From an uncultured Bacteroidota bacterium (GTDB taxonomy: Bacteria > Bacteroidota > Bacteroidia > Bacteroidales > F082), in assembly GCA_903957365.1 (NCBI GenBank), contig CAJBPB010000371.1:1-61242 (forward strand): a stretch of DNA of 61,242 bases. Direction: 5' to 3'. Shown one piece after another: positions 8,036 to 17,326 of the stretch. Under the pieces are notes generated by a model. The model did no database searches, was not told the origin of the DNA, and saw only the letters and a list, made by a program, of their open reading frames with translations. Both the position numbers and the translations under genes were made by a program. Each line of letters begins with the position of its first letter. Positions within the stretch are counted from its first letter, which is position 1.

Positions 8036-9193
8036 ATGGAAAAGACCATCGTACATCTTGATCTCGACACTTTTTTTGTGTCAGTAGAGCGGTTGATCAA
8101 CCCGGCGCTTGAGCATTTGCCTGTGATTATCGGCGGCACATCCGATCGCGGTGTGGTGGCAAGCTGTAGCTACGAAGCACGCCGTTTCGGGGTGCATTCG
8201 GCCATGCCCATGCGTATGGCGAAGCAGTTGTGCAGTCAGGCGGTGTATATCCGGGGCGATATGGAACTGTACACCCGCTACTCACGTCTGGTAACGGATG
8301 TGATTGCCGACAGCGCACCGCTTTATGAAAAAGCTTCCGTAGATGAGCATTACCTCGATATCACCGGTATGGACAGATTTTTTGGTTCGTATAAGTGGAC
8401 ACATGAACTGCGTCAGCGCATCATCAAACACACAGGATTGCCAATTTCATTCGGACTGTCGGGTAACAAAACCGTGTCGAAAATTGCTACCGGACAGGCC
8501 AAGCCCAATGGGGAACTGCAGGTTTTACCCACACAGGTGAATACCTTTCTCGATCCTTTGCCAATCAATAAGATACCGATGGTAGGAGAGGTGGGGACAC
8601 GCTTGCTGCGATCGATGGGAGTGTTTAATATCGGTACGCTTCGTCAGGTTCCTCCGGTGATGATTGAGCAGGTGCTCGGTAAAAACGGTATCATCATCTG
8701 GCGTAAGGCCAACGGCATCGATCCCACGCCTGTGAAGCCTTATTCGGAACAAAAATCAATCAGCAGCGAGCACACCTATGAGCAGGATACCACCGACATC
8801 ATTATGCTGAAGCAACGTCTGTCGGCCATGGTCGAGAAGATTGCTTTTGAGATGCGTACCAAAGAACAGCTTACGGGCTGCGTGACAGTGAAGATCCGCT
8901 ATGCCAGTTTTGATACCTACAGTATGCAGAAACAGATTTCATACACTTCTTTCGATCACATCCTGCTTGGTGTGGCCCATGATCTTTTTGAACGGCTCTA
9001 CAACCGCCGTATGCTCATCCGCCTGATTGGCGTGCGTTTCAGTAACCTCGTGGGAGGCTCGCAACAACTCAATATGTTTGAAGATACGCCTGAGATGGCA
9101 AGCCTGTATCAGGCCATGGACCGTATCCGGAAACGATTCGGAAAAGAAGCTGTTCGCAGGGCGGCGGGACTGGAAGTTACTAAAGTGAGCTAA
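8036..9193 (+). CDS. dinB: Y-family DNA polymerase IV (DinB)
   Basis: 385-residue error-prone translesion polymerase. The palm motif VHLDLDTFFVSVE carries Asp9, with Phe13/Phe14 at the steric-gate position. The second metal site is ASVDEHYLD (Asp103, Glu104). A helix-hairpin-helix thumb follows (about residues 175-230), then the little-finger domain from about 240. Length is normal but the C-terminus lacks a clear beta-clamp QLxLF box; LNMFED near 345 is the closest candidate. The last codons (TKVS-stop) are part of a downstream decamer array, so the repeat has replaced or extended the native C-terminus. It forms a cassette with the dnaE gene 117 bp downstream, divergent from an S24 repressor, resembling ImuB-DnaE2 mutasome organisation, but no imuA is present. 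Confidence 0.93.
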   Translation: MEKTIVHLDLDTFFVSVERLINPALEHLPVIIGGTSDRGVVASCSYEARRFGVHSAMPMRMAKQLCSQAVYIRGDMELYTRYSRLVTDVIADSAPLYEKASVDEHYLDITGMDRFFGSYKWTHELRQRIIKHTGLPISFGLSGNKTVSKIATGQAKPNGELQVLPTQVNTFLDPLPINKIPMVGEVGTRLLRSMGVFNIGTLRQVPPVMIEQVLGKNGIIIWRKANGIDPTPVKPYSEQKSISSEHTYEQDTTDIIMLKQRLSAMVEKIAFEMRTKEQLTGCVTVKIRYASFDTYSMQKQISYTSFDHILLGVAHDLFERLYNRRMLIRLIGVRFSNLVGGSQQLNMFEDTPEMASLYQAMDRIRKRFGKEAVRRAAGLEVTKVS

Positions 9194-9230
9194 AGTGAGC
9201 TAAAGTGAACTAAAGTGAACTAAAGTTAGT
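9181..9230. repeat. Inverted decamer array covering the dinB stop codon
   Basis: Five 10-bp units (TAAAGTGAGC twice, TAAAGTGAAC twice, TAAAGTTAGT) start inside the last codons of dinB. They are the reverse complement of the array before dinB: 9183-9208 is a perfect 26-bp inverted repeat of 8005-8030. Confidence 0.9.
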
Positions 9231-9247
9231 AAACACGAAACCTATAA

Positions 9248-9311
9248 ACCCATCAACCCATCAACCCATCAACCCATCAACCCATCAACCCATCAACCCA
9301 TCAACCCATCA
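9248..9311. repeat. Perfect octamer tandem array ending on the dnaE start codon
   Basis: Eight uninterrupted copies of ACCCATCA occupy 9248-9311. The final A is the first base of the dnaE ATG at 9311. The whole ribosome-binding region is repeat, with no purine-rich Shine-Dalgarno site. Eight identical copies suggest recent expansion and probable slippage. Confidence 0.93.
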
Positions 9312-12253
9312 TGTATCTGAACAACCATAGTTACTACAGCCTTCGTTACGGCACACTTCCTGTTGAAACACTGGTGGAGCAGGCTAAAAGTATGGGTATT
9401 CAGGCTTTGGCACTCACCGATATCAACAATAGCATGGGTATGATCGATTTTGTGCGGGAATGTCGGAAACAAGGGATCAAACCCATTGCCGGAGTGGAAT
9501 TTCGCAATGGCGATCAGTTGATGTATGCAGGTATCGCCCACAACAATAACGGCTTTCGTGAACTCAACGAGATGCTCACTATGCACAATATGGAAGCAAC
9601 AGCATATCCGGCTGAAGCACCTTCTTTTAATCATGTTTTTATTATTTATCCTGTAGGTACACGCCAGGTGGCACGATTGCGCGACAACGAGTTTCTGGGT
9701 GTACGGCTGTCGCAGGTGCCACGTCTGCTTCATTCCGACCTGCGTAACCATCAGGAGAAATTGGTTATGATGCAGCCGGTTACCTTCAGTGATGCGAAGA
9801 GTTATTATGTGCATAAAAACCTGCGGGCTGTCGATCACAATGAATTGCTTTCGAAACTGACAAGCGATCAGTTTGCCGCCGGTGATGAAATCATGCTGTC
9901 TCCCGATCGCCTCAGAGCGGCCTTCGTGCTTTATCCGGATTTGCTTAAAACCACCAGAAAAATTGAAGATGCGTGTGGGATCGACTTCGATTTCAATTCC
10001 ATTAAAAACAGAAAAACCTTTACAGGCAGTGTGTCTGATGATCGGATTCTGCTTTCCAAACTCGCGTATGATGGCCTGAATTACCGCTATGGGAAAAAGA
10101 ACAAGGAAGCAGCCAAACGGGTACAGGATGAACTCAATATTATTGATAATCTGGGTTTTTCAGCGTATTTCCTTATTACGTGGGATGTCATCCGTTATTC
10201 GATGGCGCGTGGTTTTTACCATGTGGGACGCGGAAGCGGAGCCAACAGCGTGGTGGCTTACTGTCTTCGTATTACCGATGTTGACCCGATTGAACTCGAC
10301 CTGTATTTTGAACGGTTTCTGAATCCAAAACGGACCAGCCCGCCCGATTTTGATATCGATTATTCGTGGAAGGATCGTGATGATGTAACGGATTATATCT
10401 TCAAACGCTACGGACAAAAGCATACCGCATTGCTTGGAACCATTTCTACCTTCCGAGGGAAGTCGATTTACCGTGAGCTGGGTAAGGTACATGGCTTGCC
10501 GAAAGCCGAGATCGACGAACTTTCGTCTGATCCGAACCGCTATTATTCACTGAACAGCATCACCCGCCATATTCATGAGCTGGCGGGTATGATTGTCGAT
10601 TTCCCTAACCAGCGCAGCATTCATGCCGGTGGCATCCTCGTCTCGGAGGAACCGGTCACCAATTATTGTGCGCTCGACATGCCCCCCAAAGGTTTCCCGA
10701 CAACCCAATGGGATATGTATGTGGCAGAGGAGATCGGTTATGAAAAACTTGATATTCTCAGTCAGCGCGGCATCGGGCATATCAAGGAGGCCGTTGATAT
10801 CATCAAGTCGAACCGGGGATTGACCATTGATGTGCATCAGGTGGAGTTGTTTAAGCAAGATCCAAAAGTGAAGGATCAGCTCCGGCGTGCCGAGACAAAC
10901 GGTTGCTTTTATATCGAGAGTCCGGCCATGCGTGGTTTATTACGTAAGTTAAGCTGTGATAATTATTTAAGTCTGGTAGCAGCCAGTTCTATCATTCGTC
11001 CCGGTGTGGCCAAATCGGGTATGATGCGCGAGTATATACAGCGGTTTCACAACCCGAAAGGATTCAGTTATATCCATCCGGTGATGGAGCAGCAGCTGAA
11101 AGAAACCTATGGTGTGATGGTGTATCAGGAAGATGTGCTCAAGGTGTGTCATCATTTTGCCGGACTTGATCTGGCCGATGCTGATGTGCTGCGCCGTATC
11201 ATGAGTGGAAAGAAACGCAAGAAGAATGAATTTGAGGAGATTGTGTCGAAGTTTTTTGGCAATTGTCGTGACCGTGGTTATCCTGACGAAGTTGTGAAAG
11301 AAGTATGGCGACAGATTGAGTCGTTTGCCGGTTATTCGTTTTCGAAGGCCCATTCTGCTTCCTATGCTGTGGAGAGTTTCCAGAGTCTGTATCTCAAGGC
11401 CCATTATCCACTTGAGTTTCAGGTGGCGGTGATCAATAATTTCGGTGGATTTTACCACACCTGGGTATATTTTAATGAGGCAAGGCGACAAGGCGGAACG
11501 ATTCATCTGCCCTGTGTAAACCACAGTCATTACAATACTTCTATCACAGGAAAGGTGATTTACATCGGTTTTGTGCATCTGGCCGGTCTCGAATCAGCTG
11601 TAGCGAAACAGATTGTGGAAGAACGCGAAAAGTTTGGCGACTATACCGATCTGCATGATTTTATCGACCGGATAAAACCCGGTATGGAACAGCTGATTCT
11701 GCTCATCAGGACCGGTGCTTTTGCTTTTACTGGTCAGCCCAAGCCCGGATTACTCTGGGAGGCGCATTTGTATCGCAAGAAGAGCCGCAATATCGATTTG
11801 CCATCGGTGCTTTTTCGCGAGGCATCGCAGACATACAGTTTGCCCAAACTGGAATACCGGCCTGTTGAAGATGCGTATGATGAAATTGAACTGATCGGTT
11901 TTCCGGTGACGATGACGCAGTTTGATCTGCTGGTGACAGATTTTCGTGGTGAAGCGCTGGCCGGTGAAATGCTGGCGAAAGTAGGTCAGAAAATACGTAT
12001 GCTCGGGCAGTTGGTTACGATTAAGTATGTGAAAACTGTGAAAGGCGAGTTAATGCATTTCGGTACTTTCATCGATCATACAGGTGAGTTTTTCGATACA
12101 GTACATTTCCCGCAATCGCTGCAACAATATCGTTTTCAGGGGCCTGGTGTCTATTTGTTACTGGGAAAAATGGTGGAAGAATTCGGTTATCCGATGATGG
12201 AGGTGGAGAAGATGGCAAAGATGCCGGTTAAACCCGATCCAAGGCAGGGGTGA
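9311..12253 (+). CDS. dnaE: Short DNA polymerase III alpha subunit (error-prone DnaE2/DnaE-like)
   Basis: 980-residue C-family polymerase, shorter than the replicative DnaE (about 1160). The PHP domain opens with NNHSYYSLRYGTLPVE and LALTDINN. The palm motif PDFDIDYSWKDRD supplies catalytic Asp348 and Asp350, and Asp481 in EKLDILS fits the third carboxylate. Thumb, fingers and an HhH domain follow, then an OB fold (about 890-970, IRMLGQLVTIKYVKT). The extreme C-terminal tau-binding part of replicative DnaE is missing. Its position behind dinB and an S24 repressor indicates a damage-inducible translesion role, like DnaE2 in the ImuA/ImuB system. A second, replicative dnaE should exist elsewhere in the genome. 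Confidence 0.9.
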   Translation: MYLNNHSYYSLRYGTLPVETLVEQAKSMGIQALALTDINNSMGMIDFVRECRKQGIKPIAGVEFRNGDQLMYAGIAHNNNGFRELNEMLTMHNMEATAYPAEAPSFNHVFIIYPVGTRQVARLRDNEFLGVRLSQVPRLLHSDLRNHQEKLVMMQPVTFSDAKSYYVHKNLRAVDHNELLSKLTSDQFAAGDEIMLSPDRLRAAFVLYPDLLKTTRKIEDACGIDFDFNSIKNRKTFTGSVSDDRILLSKLAYDGLNYRYGKKNKEAAKRVQDELNIIDNLGFSAYFLITWDVIRYSMARGFYHVGRGSGANSVVAYCLRITDVDPIELDLYFERFLNPKRTSPPDFDIDYSWKDRDDVTDYIFKRYGQKHTALLGTISTFRGKSIYRELGKVHGLPKAEIDELSSDPNRYYSLNSITRHIHELAGMIVDFPNQRSIHAGGILVSEEPVTNYCALDMPPKGFPTTQWDMYVAEEIGYEKLDILSQRGIGHIKEAVDIIKSNRGLTIDVHQVELFKQDPKVKDQLRRAETNGCFYIESPAMRGLLRKLSCDNYLSLVAASSIIRPGVAKSGMMREYIQRFHNPKGFSYIHPVMEQQLKETYGVMVYQEDVLKVCHHFAGLDLADADVLRRIMSGKKRKKNEFEEIVSKFFGNCRDRGYPDEVVKEVWRQIESFAGYSFSKAHSASYAVESFQSLYLKAHYPLEFQVAVINNFGGFYHTWVYFNEARRQGGTIHLPCVNHSHYNTSITGKVIYIGFVHLAGLESAVAKQIVEEREKFGDYTDLHDFIDRIKPGMEQLILLIRTGAFAFTGQPKPGLLWEAHLYRKKSRNIDLPSVLFREASQTYSLPKLEYRPVEDAYDEIELIGFPVTMTQFDLLVTDFRGEALAGEMLAKVGQKIRMLGQLVTIKYVKTVKGELMHFGTFIDHTGEFFDTVHFPQSLQQYRFQGPGVYLLLGKMVEEFGYPMMEVEKMAKMPVKPDPRQG

Positions 12254-12261
12254 GAAGTAAG

Positions 12262-12324
12262 TGCAAAATGCAAAATGCAAAATGCAAAGTTCAAAATGCA
12301 AAATACAAAATTCAAGGTTCAAAG
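12262..12324. repeat. Heptamer array of ATGCAAA type after dnaE
   Basis: About nine consecutive 7-bp units (ATGCAAA with variants GTTCAAA, ATACAAA, ATTCAAG) begin 8 nt after the dnaE stop and run into the promoter of the GH16 gene. A sister array with the same word lies at 41857-41891. Confidence 0.8.
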
Positions 12325-12328
12325 TTTG

Positions 12329-12336
12329 TACATTTG
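12329..12336 (+). promoter_or_regulatory. -7 element of the GH16 gene
   Basis: TACATTTG matches TAnnTTTG and lies 60 bp upstream of the chosen start. The -33 region falls inside the heptamer array and has no clear TTG. Confidence 0.4.
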
Positions 12337-12396
12337 TAAGGCCATTACCGTTATGGCACAAGTATTTGGATATGAATGTTGCTAAAATTTCGCAGT

Positions 12397-13197
12397 ATGA
12401 AGACTTTCACATTTAATCTGTTGATTATCACATTTTTTGGAGTAGAGATATTTTCTTGTCAGCCAAAAGATGAATACAAAACTGTCTGGGCCGATGAGTT
12501 TAGTTATACAGGCTTGCCCGATTCAACGAAATGGAGTTTCGACACGGAGGGTAATGCTTGGAACTGGGGAAACAACGAAGCGCAACATTATACTGATGGC
12601 GATATCAGAAATGCATTTGTTTCGGATGGAACCCTGAAAATAGTAGCTTTGAAAGATTCGATGGGAGGGAAGGCATATACTTCGGCCAGGCTTGTAAGCA
12701 AGGATAAAGGCGACTGGTTGTATGGTAAATTCGAAATGCGGGCGAAATTACCTGTTGGCAAAGGAACATGGCCGGCATTCTGGATGTTGTCAACCGACTG
12801 GGAATACGGTGGATGGCCCGATTCAGGTGAGATCGACATCATGGAACAGGTGGGTTATGCGCCCGATACCATCGTTGGATCGGCCCATACAAAATCATAT
12901 AATCATTCTATCGGAACGCATAAAAACGGCATGATTTACTGTCCGACAGCCAACAGCGAATTTCACACCTATGGATTGGAATGGGAACCTGAAGAATACA
13001 GGGTTTATCTTGATGGAAAACCCTATTTCACCTTTAAAAATGAGCATACCGATTCAAAGGCATGGCCATTCGACAAGCGATTCCATATTCTGCTGAATCT
13101 TGCTATCGGTGGCGACTGGGGCGGAAAATATGGCGTTGATCACGCTATTTTTCCGGCTACCTATGAAATTGATTATGTAAGAGTTTGGCAGAAGTAA
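12397..13197 (+). CDS. Glycoside hydrolase family 16 lipoprotein (beta-1,3-/beta-1,3-1,4-glucanase type)
   Basis: 266-residue surface or periplasmic endoglucanase of laminarinase type. The start at 12397 (MKTFTFNLL) is preferred over the upstream ATG because it gives a normal lipoprotein signal, with lipobox IFSC before QPKDE. The jelly-roll catalytic domain covers almost all of the mature protein. The hallmark GEIDIMEQVG holds nucleophile Glu145 and acid/base Glu150. WPAFWMLS and the aromatic cleft residues (YGGWPDSG) fit family 16 laminarinases; the extra Met in EIDIME is typical of the laminarinase/lichenase branch. Substrate is likely beta-1,3- or mixed-linkage glucan. It is followed after 61 bp by a LysE-type gene that need not be related. 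Confidence 0.92.
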   Translation: MKTFTFNLLIITFFGVEIFSCQPKDEYKTVWADEFSYTGLPDSTKWSFDTEGNAWNWGNNEAQHYTDGDIRNAFVSDGTLKIVALKDSMGGKAYTSARLVSKDKGDWLYGKFEMRAKLPVGKGTWPAFWMLSTDWEYGGWPDSGEIDIMEQVGYAPDTIVGSAHTKSYNHSIGTHKNGMIYCPTANSEFHTYGLEWEPEEYRVYLDGKPYFTFKNEHTDSKAWPFDKRFHILLNLAIGGDWGGKYGVDHAIFPATYEIDYVRVWQK

Positions 13198-13258
13198 GAG
13201 ATACGTCATTACTTGGCATCGTTTTCTTTTCGTGTTTACCAAGTTTTAAAAACCCAAA

Positions 13259-13870
13259 ATGATTACGTATTTTATTTTCGGATTAACATTAGCTTTTGCC
13301 AGTGTAATACAGCCCGGACCGTTTCAGGCTTTTCTTTTTTCTCAAAGCTTAACACATGGATGGCGGAAAACAATTCCATTGGTTTTTGCTCCGTTATTGA
13401 GCGATATTCCAATAATAGTATTGGTGGTTTTTATTTTAATGAATATTCCTCATCAGTTTCTGCTTATTCTTCAATGTTTTGGAGGATTATTTTTGCTTTA
13501 TTTGGCATTTACATCGTATAAAACATGGCACAAACTCAATCGGAATGACAAACAATATATTCCATATCAACGAAACTTTCTCAAAGCTGTACTGGTGAAC
13601 CTGTTAAATCCAGCTCCTTATTTAGGTTGGAGCCTGATTATGGGACCTCTGTTGATTAAAGGCTGGACCGAAAATCCAATAAATGGCATCGTACTGCTGA
13701 TTGGATTTTATGGGTCCATGATGATATATTCAATGGTAATGGTTATACTTTTTGCAGCTGTAGGAAATTCCGGACCTCGTTCAAACCGCATTTCAACCGG
13801 TATTTCGATAATTGCTTTGGTAATATTTGGTTGTTATCAATTATGGTCGGGAATTACAGGGTTTATGTGA
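13259..13870 (+). CDS. LysE/RhtB-family translocator
   Basis: 203-residue inner-membrane protein with about six hydrophobic segments. The N-terminus has the family motif SVIQPGPFQAFLFSQ (the conserved GP), and LNPAPYLGWSLIMGP matches the NP-containing fourth segment. LysE-type carriers export amino acids or related small molecules with the proton gradient. The particular substrate cannot be inferred. It lies 61 bp after the GH16 gene on the same strand and may be co-transcribed. Confidence 0.85.
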   Translation: MITYFIFGLTLAFASVIQPGPFQAFLFSQSLTHGWRKTIPLVFAPLLSDIPIIVLVVFILMNIPHQFLLILQCFGGLFLLYLAFTSYKTWHKLNRNDKQYIPYQRNFLKAVLVNLLNPAPYLGWSLIMGPLLIKGWTENPINGIVLLIGFYGSMMIYSMVMVILFAAVGNSGPRSNRISTGISIIALVIFGCYQLWSGITGFM

Positions 13871-14233
13871 TTTGAAAGATGAATCACTTTACCTGTATCA
13901 ATTATGTGATCTAAATATACCTCCTGATAATAGGTACTTTCATTTTCCGGATATCATTAAGTGAAGATCAAATTAATGATCCAAAATATATGATGGTATA
14001 TTCAATTCATTATCCGTTCTTTGTTTACTGAAAGTAAAACGCTAACGAAATTATTTATTTCGATAAAACAGACTTCCTCCCTATGAAAAGGCTGATTGAA
14101 ATTTCTAGTTTATGTTCATGCAATCACAAAAAAAAATGTAAAAAGACAATTTTGTAATCATAACTGGTAAAGAATATACAATATTGACAAGTTAAAGTTT
14201 GAATCTTAATTATCAATTTAAAAAGGAGAAATT
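13871..14233. other. Intergenic region without recognisable gene
   Basis: 363 AT-rich bases. The only clear element is a purine-rich AAAAAGGAGAAATT just before the next ATG, one of the few strong Shine-Dalgarno-like sites in the window. No RNA gene or terminator was recognised. Confidence 0.5.
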
Positions 14234-17200
14234 ATGAAATCATTAGTAGGCGTTATACTTTTTATTGTATGTTTGATCACCTGTCCTGCTCTATTTGCAC
14301 AAATTTATACCATTCCCAAAGAACCGGTTGGTCTTAGCAATGACCCGTTGAATTTGATTTACGGAAGTTCTAAAGATCAGGGTAAAGGTGATTATTTTAA
14401 GCCGAAAAAATCAAGTGCTCCTGTTTCTGATGCGGGGAGTTGGACTAACCAAAACGGACCTTATGGAATTTCAAATGATTATGGCATTCCTATAGTAGCA
14501 GAATCTGATACCGGTAACCTTGTTTTTGCAGGGTCATTTAGAGGCCTTTTGCGATCAACGAACGGTGGCAATACCTGGCAATATATTGGTGGCTTCTCTA
14601 ATCAATGGAGCCCGAATGGACCTATTTCTGCAATAGCGATAGACCCATCAAACAGCAATAAAATTATTGCCGGTGATGGAAGTGACCAATTTATGAATAT
14701 ATTCATTTCTGAAGACCGAGGTTTAACCTGGGAGTCCGTTAGTCACCCATCCAGTAGCACAACCATTGATATTTCTAAGACAAACTCTAATAGAGTGATA
14801 ACTGGTTCAAATTCATTTAATTACCAATTAGCAAAAAGTACTGACGGTGGTTACACTTGGGAAGAAATCCCTTTAACTAATGATATTATCGGCAGGGTAT
14901 GGAAAGTTAAATTTCATCCATTAAATGATAATAAAATTTTTGCCGGAGGAGAATTTGGTCTTTTTTATTCAAACGACTTTGGCGAAACATGGACAGAATT
15001 AAATAACGGTATTCCTAATATTGATTATATCTCGATAGAAAGTATCGAATTCAGCCCAACCAATGCTGATTCTATTATTATTTCGAGTGGTTCAGCAAAT
15101 AGTTACGGACCTTATATGAGCTCAGATGGAGGCGATAGCTGGAGTGATATCAGATATAATTTGTGGACACCTGATATCAGTTGGGATGCTGTTTTCTCGA
15201 AATGGAATAGCAATCAACTTTATGTAGGAAATTATTCAATCGGACTATCTAAAAGTTTATTACCATCAATAGATTGGCAACCAATTATGAATCTCAATCT
15301 TTTATTGCCTCGTACAGTCGAAGATATTGAAACAACAATGAATCAGAAAATATTCATAGGATCGCGATATAATGGTGTTTTTCGAAGCACGGATGGTGGC
15401 ACAACGTATGAAGAAATCAACAATGGTGCAACATGTGCAAATATGCGTACAGTAAAGATCAATCCCAATAATTTAAACGAAGCTTTGAGTGCCGGTTGGT
15501 CGGGTGGAATTTACAAAACGATCAATCATGGTGAAACATGGCAAAAGAAGCATTATGGTATGTGGATGTCTATTGATATTTCAAATTCAAATCCGGAAAT
15601 TTGCTTTGCCACAGGAAATGAAATTCCGGTAGTAAAGTCAATGGATGGAGGAGAAACATGGAATTGGAGTGCAAATGGTATTGAAAATGGTAACCAATTT
15701 ATAAAGATCGCTATAGATCCTCAAAATGAAAATCATGTTATCGCCCTTTCGCATTATGGTAATAATACAGTATGTCAAACTTTTGATGGAGGAGAATCAT
15801 GGAAAACTGCTTTAGGAATACCAGGTAATGCAGGTGCATATTTTGTTCATGAAATTATTTTTGATTATACAAGCACCACACCATATATTTTCATTGGAAC
15901 TGATATGGGATTATTTTATTCAACACACAATGGTGAAATGTGGTATCAGGCAAATACAGGATCGTTTGAATCATTGGGGATTGCGTCTATTAATGATGAG
16001 TTAGTCCTCTATGGTGTGGCAGGAACATCGGCATATTACTCAAATGATCATGGTTTATCATGGTCTGTTCTATTCAATTCACCAAGCGAAAACGATCTAA
16101 AACATTGTGTAATCAACGGACAAAATAGTAATGAAATTATACTTTTTGATCTACTTGGCAATTGTTACTATTCTATTGACGGTGGGCAGACATGGCAGGA
16201 TCAATCATCTGGTATCCCTTATTATGAAAGGATTTTTAATATTGACATCGATTTTGCAAGTAAGACACGTTATATTGCGTCTACTGGGAGAAGTGTTTAT
16301 ACATGGAAAGATTCAGCTTCTTATAGTATTACTACAACCAGCCTTCCAGTCATAGGTGGCACTGTTACAGGTGAAGGAACCTACTATCACTGGCAAACAG
16401 CCAATCTTGTTGCCATACCCAATATTGGATATTCATTTGTCAATTGGTCTGAGGATGACTCAATTGTTTCAACAAACCCAACCTATAGTTTTAATGTGTA
16501 TCGTAATCGCGAAATAAAGGCAAATTTTGATACAGCTACCTTTGGCATTATAGCTACAGCTGCTCCTACTTATGCTGGAGATGTGACAGGTTCAGGTGTT
16601 TATCCTTACAACCAGATAGTAATATTAAGAGCAAATTCAAATGTTGGTTATGATTTTATTAACTGGACTGAAAATGAAGTTATTATTTCAACAGATACCT
16701 CAATCAATCTAATAGTCACAGAAAATCATAATCTTGCTGCTAATTTTTTCGCATTAAGTTACACAATTACAGCATTTTCTGATTCCTTAAATGCCGGTAC
16801 AATTATAGGTGATGGAATATATACCTACGGACAAACGGCTACCTTGACAGCTATTCCTAATATTAATTTTAACTTCATTGATTGGACTGAAAATGGAATA
16901 CAAGTATCTACGGATTCAATTTTTGAATTTGTTGTTACAGCGAATCGAGAGCTTAAAGCTAATTTCAAAAATATGACAATAATAAGGAATCCAAACGCAG
17001 CATGGGAATCCCTTAACATTTATCCAAATCCGGGTAAAAATATCATGTATATCGACCTCAATATTTTTCATGTAACGGGCCAAAATATGCAGGTTGAAAT
17101 GTATGATGTGCTGGGAAATGCGATTGTTATAAATATTTTTCACGCTGAGAATATTATATCTTTTGATGTAAGAAACATACCATCAGGCATGTATTATTTG

Positions 17201-17260
17201 TTGGTTAAAACAAATGAAAGGGTACTTGGAGTAAAAAAGATAATTATTTCAAAAGAGTAA
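14234..17260 (+). CDS. T9SS-secreted BNR/VPS10-like beta-propeller protein with three InlB-type B repeats
   Basis: 1008-residue secreted protein. After a signal peptide (LITCPALFAQ), residues about 60-690 carry many BNR-type motifs (STNGGNTWQ, SEDRGLTWE, STDGGYTWE, SDGGDSWSD, SMDGGETWN, SIDGGQTWQ), which form sialidase/VPS10-like propeller blades. Three divergent InlB B-repeats follow (about 696, 770 and 842; G-x-G-x-Y...F-x-x-W-x-E...ANF). The protein ends in a type A T9SS sorting domain (IYPNPGKNIMYIDL to VKKIIISK). The propeller lacks the arginine triad and FRIP box expected of a true sialidase, so a binding or adhesive role is more likely than catalysis. A strong purine-rich ribosome site precedes the ATG. 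Confidence 0.87.
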   Translation: MKSLVGVILFIVCLITCPALFAQIYTIPKEPVGLSNDPLNLIYGSSKDQGKGDYFKPKKSSAPVSDAGSWTNQNGPYGISNDYGIPIVAESDTGNLVFAGSFRGLLRSTNGGNTWQYIGGFSNQWSPNGPISAIAIDPSNSNKIIAGDGSDQFMNIFISEDRGLTWESVSHPSSSTTIDISKTNSNRVITGSNSFNYQLAKSTDGGYTWEEIPLTNDIIGRVWKVKFHPLNDNKIFAGGEFGLFYSNDFGETWTELNNGIPNIDYISIESIEFSPTNADSIIISSGSANSYGPYMSSDGGDSWSDIRYNLWTPDISWDAVFSKWNSNQLYVGNYSIGLSKSLLPSIDWQPIMNLNLLLPRTVEDIETTMNQKIFIGSRYNGVFRSTDGGTTYEEINNGATCANMRTVKINPNNLNEALSAGWSGGIYKTINHGETWQKKHYGMWMSIDISNSNPEICFATGNEIPVVKSMDGGETWNWSANGIENGNQFIKIAIDPQNENHVIALSHYGNNTVCQTFDGGESWKTALGIPGNAGAYFVHEIIFDYTSTTPYIFIGTDMGLFYSTHNGEMWYQANTGSFESLGIASINDELVLYGVAGTSAYYSNDHGLSWSVLFNSPSENDLKHCVINGQNSNEIILFDLLGNCYYSIDGGQTWQDQSSGIPYYERIFNIDIDFASKTRYIASTGRSVYTWKDSASYSITTTSLPVIGGTVTGEGTYYHWQTANLVAIPNIGYSFVNWSEDDSIVSTNPTYSFNVYRNREIKANFDTATFGIIATAAPTYAGDVTGSGVYPYNQIVILRANSNVGYDFINWTENEVIISTDTSINLIVTENHNLAANFFALSYTITAFSDSLNAGTIIGDGIYTYGQTATLTAIPNINFNFIDWTENGIQVSTDSIFEFVVTANRELKANFKNMTIIRNPNAAWESLNIYPNPGKNIMYIDLNIFHVTGQNMQVEMYDVLGNAIVINIFHAENIISFDVRNIPSGMYYLLVKTNERVLGVKKIIISKE

Positions 17261-17326
17261 TCAGCAGTTCAAAAATAGAGAATCTATTTTATCCGCGTTG
17301 GTTATGCGTCATTAAAGAATTAATAA

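Noticed and set aside
9248-9311. Octamer array as a CRISPR array
   Set aside because: Units are 8 bp and contiguous, with no spacers, and no cas genes are present.
9293-9838. 181-codon open frame on the minus strand over the dnaE start
   Set aside because: Antisense of the PHP domain; its C-terminus is just the octamer repeat read backwards.
10967-11578. 203-codon open frame on the minus strand inside dnaE
   Set aside because: Antisense of conserved DnaE sequence; composition (His/Thr-rich) is typical of shadow frames.
14234-17260. Functional sialidase
   Set aside because: Asp-box repeats are present, but I could not find the FRIP box or catalytic arginine triad; described as a propeller only.
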